Below are positions 4,327 through 7,645 of a DNA stretch of 7,645 nucleotides, one piece after another (the first letter of the stretch is position 1; each line of letters opens with the position of its first letter). The translations under genes were made by a program, and so were the position numbers. The notes under the pieces were generated by a model that was not told where the DNA came from, ran no database searches, and was given only the letters and a program-made list of their open reading frames with translations. This stretch comes from CAZVCJ01 sp964625745 (GTDB lineage: Bacteria > Chloroflexota > Anaerolineae > VGOG01), in contig CAZVCJ010000186.1 of assembly GCA_964625745.1 (NCBI GenBank), positions 1-7,645 on the forward strand, read 5' to 3'.

Positions 4327-7254
4327 TCAGAGGGGGGAGGACGCATCTTTTGTCATCATAGGCAAGAACACTTTCCGCGTGCGTCCGAAGATGGCGGTGC
4401 AGGCCCTGTCAGCGTCCATGGTGACCGTGGTGATGGTGTCCGGGACGGAGCAGTCCCCGCTCCAACCGACCAAGAAGGAGTCGGGGCCGGGCACAGCCGT
4501 CAGGGTGACGACCGTATTCCAGAGGTAGTTCTCTGTGCAGTCCGCACCGCAGTTGATCCCGACCGGGTCGCTGGTCACCGTCCCGGTGCCGATCCCCGCC
4601 TTGTTCACGGTGAGAGTGAACTGCTTCGAGGTGTTGGTGAAGGTGCAGGTGACCGTCTCGCCTGGCTCCAGGTTGATGGTGGCTGTTCTCGCACCGATGT
4701 CCCCGACGGAGTTGTTGATTCCAGATTCCACGCAGTTCAAGTCGGTGAGGCCGAAGGCGGGCGTTGGATCGTTTTCGGTGACAGTGTAAGGCCCCGGGAC
4801 CACGTTGTTAAAGGTCTTTGTCCCGCCGTGATTGAGGCTGAAGCTGTTGGGGGCGGCGATATTGTCATCGAAGCTAAAGCCCGTGCCGCCCGCCGGGTCG
4901 GTCACCTTCTGAATGATGATCGCGCCTGAGCTCTCCTCCAAATTGAGGCCAACTACCACCGGGTCGTGGTCAGAGGCGCGGTACGGGCCCGGGTTGTAGA
5001 GGGCGGGTTGGTTGTGGTCATTGTAGTCCAAGGCGGCTGGCTCGTCGGCGTTGATGTGCCATTCGACCACGCCCGTCACCTGTGGCGTCAGGGTGGCGCT
5101 GGCCAGTGCGTGGTCGAGATAGCCGGCTTGCCCATAGTAGACGTACGAGTAGGCGTCGGCCCCGCTGAAGGACTCGACCAGGTTGGTGTAGCCCGCGTTT
5201 CTGATGGCGGTGATGGGGTCTTCCATAGCGTAAGAGTTCAAGTCGCCGATGACGAGGAAGTCGGGGTCGCCGCTGCCGGTGGGGTCTGTAGCCAGCCAAT
5301 TGACCAGCGCAGTGGCGGCGTCAGTGCGGGTCTGGTTACAGTTGCCCTGGCCATCGCCCGCGTCCGGGTCTCCCACGTCATCGCACGCGGAGCCCTTCGA
5401 TTTCAGGTGGTTGACCACGGGCGTGAACCGCGCAGCGGTTAAATTCTGCTCGAAAGTCTGAGCTAAGGCAGGGCGATTCCTGGTATCAATGAACGTTGGA
5501 TCCACCGACGAGTCAAGAATCTTGAATGGCCCGACCGGGGTAACTGCGCCAGGTTTGTAGATGAAGGTCACCCGGATTTCATCGCTGCCTACGACGCCTG
5601 TGTCAATGAAATCATACGTGCCTGCCCCTGCTAATACATTCAGGCCATCCACCAGGTCCTCAAGCGCGCTGTTGGGCGCGGCGTCGTTCTCCATTTCCAT
5701 CAGGCCGATGACGTCGGCGTCCATGGTCGAAATCGCGCTGATGATCTTATCGCGCTGGCGGTTGAACTCGTCTAACGTATCTGCGCCGCGTGAGGTTGGG
5801 AAGCCCCCGCCCAGGCCGTCGCCGTTGAAGTAGTTGAGGACGTTGAAGCTGGCGACCTTGAGCGTGCCGCCAACGGCCGGCGGTGTTGCGTCTCGGGTAT
5901 TGACGCGGGTGAAGTTCACCGCTCCCGTGGGATGTATTTCGTAGTTGTCGTGATCGAAGCTCAAAACACCCGTCAATTCAGAAACGGTGTCGCCGGCGCG
6001 CAGGGTGTCGCCGATGCCCACGTAAGGGGCGGTTGCCGGGGGCTCAACCCTGCTACCGTCGTCCAGTTGAATCCGGCTACGGTCGTTGAGATCCTGCAAA
6101 GCCAGGGCAGATGCGCCCGGCGCAACGACATTGGTCGGATTGTCCAGGCGGTCGCCGACGGAGAGATCCACTTCGCCATAACGGCCCTGGTTATAGTTGT
6201 CGGTGGCAAACAGGGTTTGCGGGACGTTGATCAGCATCCCCTCGTACTGTTCCCAGACATCCAGGCTTGACACGGGCAGGGCGACCGTAGCGGCCGAAGC
6301 GCTGCCAGGTTGGTCGCAGACCGCCACGTCGCTGATGCTATTCAGTTGCGTGAGATCGGAGGACTCAGTCACGTCGCCCTGGATGCGCACCACCTGGCCT
6401 ACGCTCACATTGACACCGAAGCCGTCGTCGCAGACAAAGATGCCCTCGGAGGTCAGCGGATCGGCGTCGACGTCACCATCCTCTTCCTGGACGAAGAACC
6501 CCTTGAGTTCGTTGGTTCCCTGGAAGTCGCCGACGACCACGCCTTCAATCACGTGGGTGTTGCCTGCTTCAGAGCTGCTTGCGCCATTGCCCTGGATGTC
6601 GTGGATGAAGGTGGCCGGATCGCCGCAGTCGCCAGGTCCGTCGCGGTCCGCCGCGTGGGTGCCCAGTCCGCCGAAGGTGTCCTGGGCAAAACCGTCCCAC
6701 TCGAGCGATGGATCAAAGGCATCGGTTTCGTCGGTATCGCCCTGGCAAACAGAAGCCTTGCGTCGCAAGGTATTATTCCGGGTGGACTGATTGCCGCTGC
6801 CCCATTCACTGCCTGGGTCGTAGCCGACCTGTCCAATGACATCAATAATGGCGCTGCCCTTCTTCAGGACAACAGCATCGTTGCCATTGAAAAAACTGGC
6901 GGTGGACGTCTGATCCGTTTCGGCCAGGATGGCGGGGGCTGCCCCATCATCAGCGACGACATAGACGTCGCCATCGGCAACCGTATCAGTCAGCGCAATG
7001 GTCGTGCTGGGTGAAGTGTTGCCGTTAGAGTAGATCTCGATGGAATAGCTTCCGGCAGCCAGGTCAATAGCGGATCCGGTGACGTTGTAGATTTCGAGGG
7101 CTTTGTTATTACTCGATCCCTCAATGTACTCTGAGAAGAACAGTTCGGCAGTGGCTGTTCCTACCGGCGGGGCAAAGCCGAGGAAGAACGAAGCCAGCAA
7201 GCTGGCAATGACTACGATGGCCTGCACTTTACTGAGTTTGGTGTTTGCGTTCAT
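4327..7254 (-). CDS. Secreted ExeM/NucH-type extracellular endonuclease with lamin-tail domain
   Basis: This 975-residue exported DNase of the ExeM/NucH group probably degrades extracellular DNA for nutrients or biofilm turnover. Residues 1-36 are a signal peptide (cleavage near TATA). Residues 37-200 are a lamin-tail domain (ELFFSEYIEGSSNNKALEIY). Residues 232-445 form an OB-like region (VIEGVVVGDFQG, GDTVSELTGVLSF). Residues 463-771 are the endonuclease/exonuclease/phosphatase domain, with metal and catalytic residues in ASFNVLNYF (N471), LMEMEN (E520), NHLKSKG (N615, H616), IGDLNSY (D671, N673), YLDHALAS (D714, H715) and SDHDPVVVG (D762, H763). All are present, so it should be active. Residues 778-875 are a prealbumin-like fold, 878-957 an InlB-type repeat, and 961-969 the tail KVFLPMMTK. 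Start: in-frame ATGs at 7293 and 7281 lie inside the promoter, whereas ATG 7254 follows a GGGAGGGTGG stretch and opens directly with the signal peptide. Substrate specificity is inferred from the family. Confidence 0.93.
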   Translation of the reverse strand: MNANTKLSKVQAIVVIASLLASFFLGFAPPVGTATAELFFSEYIEGSSNNKALEIYNVTGSAIDLAAGSYSIEIYSNGNTSPSTTIALTDTVADGDVYVVADDGAAPAILAETDQTSTASFFNGNDAVVLKKGSAIIDVIGQVGYDPGSEWGSGNQSTRNNTLRRKASVCQGDTDETDAFDPSLEWDGFAQDTFGGLGTHAADRDGPGDCGDPATFIHDIQGNGASSSEAGNTHVIEGVVVGDFQGTNELKGFFVQEEDGDVDADPLTSEGIFVCDDGFGVNVSVGQVVRIQGDVTESSDLTQLNSISDVAVCDQPGSASAATVALPVSSLDVWEQYEGMLINVPQTLFATDNYNQGRYGEVDLSVGDRLDNPTNVVAPGASALALQDLNDRSRIQLDDGSRVEPPATAPYVGIGDTLRAGDTVSELTGVLSFDHDNYEIHPTGAVNFTRVNTRDATPPAVGGTLKVASFNVLNYFNGDGLGGGFPTSRGADTLDEFNRQRDKIISAISTMDADVIGLMEMENDAAPNSALEDLVDGLNVLAGAGTYDFIDTGVVGSDEIRVTFIYKPGAVTPVGPFKILDSSVDPTFIDTRNRPALAQTFEQNLTAARFTPVVNHLKSKGSACDDVGDPDAGDGQGNCNQTRTDAATALVNWLATDPTGSGDPDFLVIGDLNSYAMEDPITAIRNAGYTNLVESFSGADAYSYVYYGQAGYLDHALASATLTPQVTGVVEWHINADEPAALDYNDHNQPALYNPGPYRASDHDPVVVGLNLEESSGAIIIQKVTDPAGGTGFSFDDNIAAPNSFSLNHGGTKTFNNVVPGPYTVTENDPTPAFGLTDLNCVESGINNSVGDIGARTATINLEPGETVTCTFTNTSKQFTLTVNKAGIGTGTVTSDPVGINCGADCTENYLWNTVVTLTAVPGPDSFLVGWSGDCSVPDTITTVTMDADRACTAIFGRTRKVFLPMMTKDASSPL

Positions 7255-7279
7255 AGGCAGATGCCACCCTCCCCAGCGC

Positions 7280-7308
7280 ATTGTAGCACACATACACTAA
7301 TGCGTCAA
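7280..7308 (-). promoter_or_regulatory. Sigma70-type promoter of the nuclease gene
   Basis: The minus strand has TTGACG (7308-7303), a 17-nt spacer and TACAAT (7285-7280). TGC directly before the -10 fits an extended -10 element. The transcript should start near 7273, giving a leader of about 19 nt that just includes the Shine-Dalgarno sequence. This placement rules out the two upstream in-frame ATGs. Confidence 0.8.
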
Positions 7309-7320
7309 AACCACCGCATT
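7299..7320. promoter_or_regulatory. Candidate operator: inverted repeat across the nuclease -35 box
   Basis: AATGCG (7299-7304) and CGCATT (7315-7320) are exact complements separated by 10 bp, so the half-site centres are 16 bp apart. The left arm overlaps the -35 hexamer, so a bound dimer would block RNA polymerase. No regulator gene is in the window and the family cannot be assigned. A 6-bp pair could arise by chance. Confidence 0.4.
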
Positions 7321-7409
7321 CATTCATCCTACTAAGCTCCTGACCTGGACAAGCCAGAACCAAACGGCTTTTTACCACCAACTGCACGGATTTTCACGTC
7401 TTTTTCTTT

Positions 7410-7434
7410 TTCGTGTTAATTCGTGCAATTCGTG
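7410..7434. repeat. Phased CACGAA-type repeat, intergenic copy
   Basis: TTCGTG occurs at 7410, 7420 and 7429 on the plus strand (CACGAA on the minus strand), about one helical turn apart. It sits after a T-rich run. A related triple lies in the beta-helix leader at 4151-4175. Such degenerate elements seem to be dispersed in some environmental genomes; that is recollection, not something seen here. Confidence 0.6.
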
Positions 7435-7443
7435 GCAAATCTC

Positions 7444-7460
7444 TCACCTTGACCAGGTGA
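7444..7460. promoter_or_regulatory. Small dyad TCACCT-N5-AGGTGA
   Basis: This perfect 6-bp inverted repeat with a 5-nt centre lies about 50 bp upstream of the first right-facing promoter. It could be a regulator site for the divergent gene beyond the window. No family match is claimed, and chance is possible. Confidence 0.3.
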
Positions 7461-7511
7461 AATCCAAAGAGCCAAATTCTTCGGGCTTCGCTGCGCAAGC
7501 CCCAAAAGACT

Positions 7512-7540
7512 TTGACATTTTGCCCCTGGTTGACTATACT
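7512..7540 (+). promoter_or_regulatory. Right-facing sigma70-type promoter 1
   Basis: TTGACA (7512-7517), a 17-nt spacer and TATACT (7535-7540) are 11 of 12 consensus. The transcript would start near 7547 and run off the right edge. It is divergent from the nuclease promoter, about 200 bp away. Confidence 0.75.
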
Positions 7541-7547
7541 ATATGCG

Positions 7548-7563
7548 GCGGCCTCAAGGCCGC
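7548..7563 (+). other. GC-rich hairpin at the start of the promoter 1 transcript
   Basis: GCGGCC (7548-7553), loop TCAA and GGCCGC (7558-7563) form a perfect 6-bp all-GC stem. It falls directly at the predicted 5' end. A run of five T follows 7 nt later (7571-7575), too far for a standard terminator. It may be a 5' stabilising stem or a pausing site. Confidence 0.5.
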
Positions 7564-7614
7564 ACTCTGATTTTTAGACATACTCTGGAGGCCCTACTTT
7601 CCGCTAAGTTGGGT

Positions 7615-7642
7615 TTGACAGGTTCATGATTTAACGTATACT
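7615..7642 (+). promoter_or_regulatory. Right-facing sigma70-type promoter 2
   Basis: TTGACA (7615-7620), a 16-nt spacer and TATACT (7637-7642) lie at the very edge of the window. The transcript would start just beyond it. Together with promoter 1, about 100 bp upstream, it forms a tandem pair for an unseen gene. Confidence 0.65.
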
Positions 7643-7645
7643 GGT

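Larger units (their letters stand above)
7255..7645. other. Divergent intergenic region without a gene
   Basis: No convincing coding frame was found in these 391 bp. It contains the leftward nuclease promoter and its ribosome site (GGGGAGGGTGG, 7274-7264), an inverted repeat over the -35 box, a T-rich stretch with the phased TTCGTG repeat, a small dyad at 7444-7460, and two rightward promoters at 7512 and 7615. The next gene to the right must start beyond the window. The tract 7321-7400 shows nothing I can name. Confidence 0.7.

Noticed and set aside
4318..4929. Rightward frames opposite the nuclease C-terminus, and others at 4966-7014
   Set aside because: They are shadows of the nuclease reading frame, without promoters or ribosome sites.
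7255..7293. Upstream in-frame starts of the nuclease (ATG 7293 and 7281)
   Set aside because: Both lie inside the promoter spacer or -10 box, so they would not be on the transcript. They would also add a non-signal-like segment before the signal peptide.
7351..7373. Possible rightward terminator AAGCC-N10-GGCTT followed by T
   Set aside because: The stem is only 5 bp with a 10-nt loop and a short T-run, and no rightward gene precedes it.
7483..7502. Hairpin GGGCTT-N8-AAGCCC as a terminator
   Set aside because: No T-run follows on either strand, and it lies just upstream of a promoter rather than after a gene.

Overview
The window looks like chromosomal DNA from a GC-rich bacterium, most likely a member of Chloroflexota (Anaerolineae-like). 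This is an inference. It rests on two secreted proteins of a kind common in that phylum: a short C-terminal FLP-type motif (KVFLPMMTK) on an extracellular nuclease, and a choice-of-anchor Q beta-helix protein ending in a membrane segment plus RRRR. Near-consensus sigma70-type promoters precede every gene. No mobile-element gene, CRISPR array, tRNA or rRNA was found.

Layout: all three genes are on the minus strand, so they read right to left. (1) 7254-4327 encodes a secreted ExeM/NucH-type nuclease of 975 residues: signal peptide, lamin-tail domain, OB-like region, endonuclease/exonuclease/phosphatase catalytic domain, prealbumin-like domain, InlB-type repeat and the FLP tail. (2) 4092-2092 encodes a 666-residue surface protein: signal peptide, Pro/Arg-rich linker, about 12 beta-helix coils, choice-of-anchor Q domain and C-terminal membrane anchor. 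It ends at a clear intrinsic terminator (2022-2059). (3) 1952 to the left edge encodes UvrB, missing only its last few residues.

Regulation: each gene has its own promoter. The promoters of uvrB and the beta-helix gene lie in a duplicated 35-bp block (32/35 identical) that brackets the beta-helix gene. The nuclease promoter (TTGACG-17-TACAAT) has an inverted repeat straddling its -35 box. The beta-helix gene has a leader of about 124 nt rich in inverted repeats. The right 390 bp hold no gene but contain two right-facing promoters, so the next gene is divergent and lies beyond the window.

Functional link: the nuclease and the beta-helix protein are both exported and may both act at the cell surface, but nothing shows they cooperate. 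UvrB is a cytoplasmic housekeeping repair protein and is probably just a neighbour. I see no convincing new multi-gene system. The most unusual items are the duplicated promoter block, a palindromic GC-rich element read in frame inside the beta-helix gene, a CACGAA-type phased repeat shared by two non-coding regions, and an atypical P-loop in UvrB.
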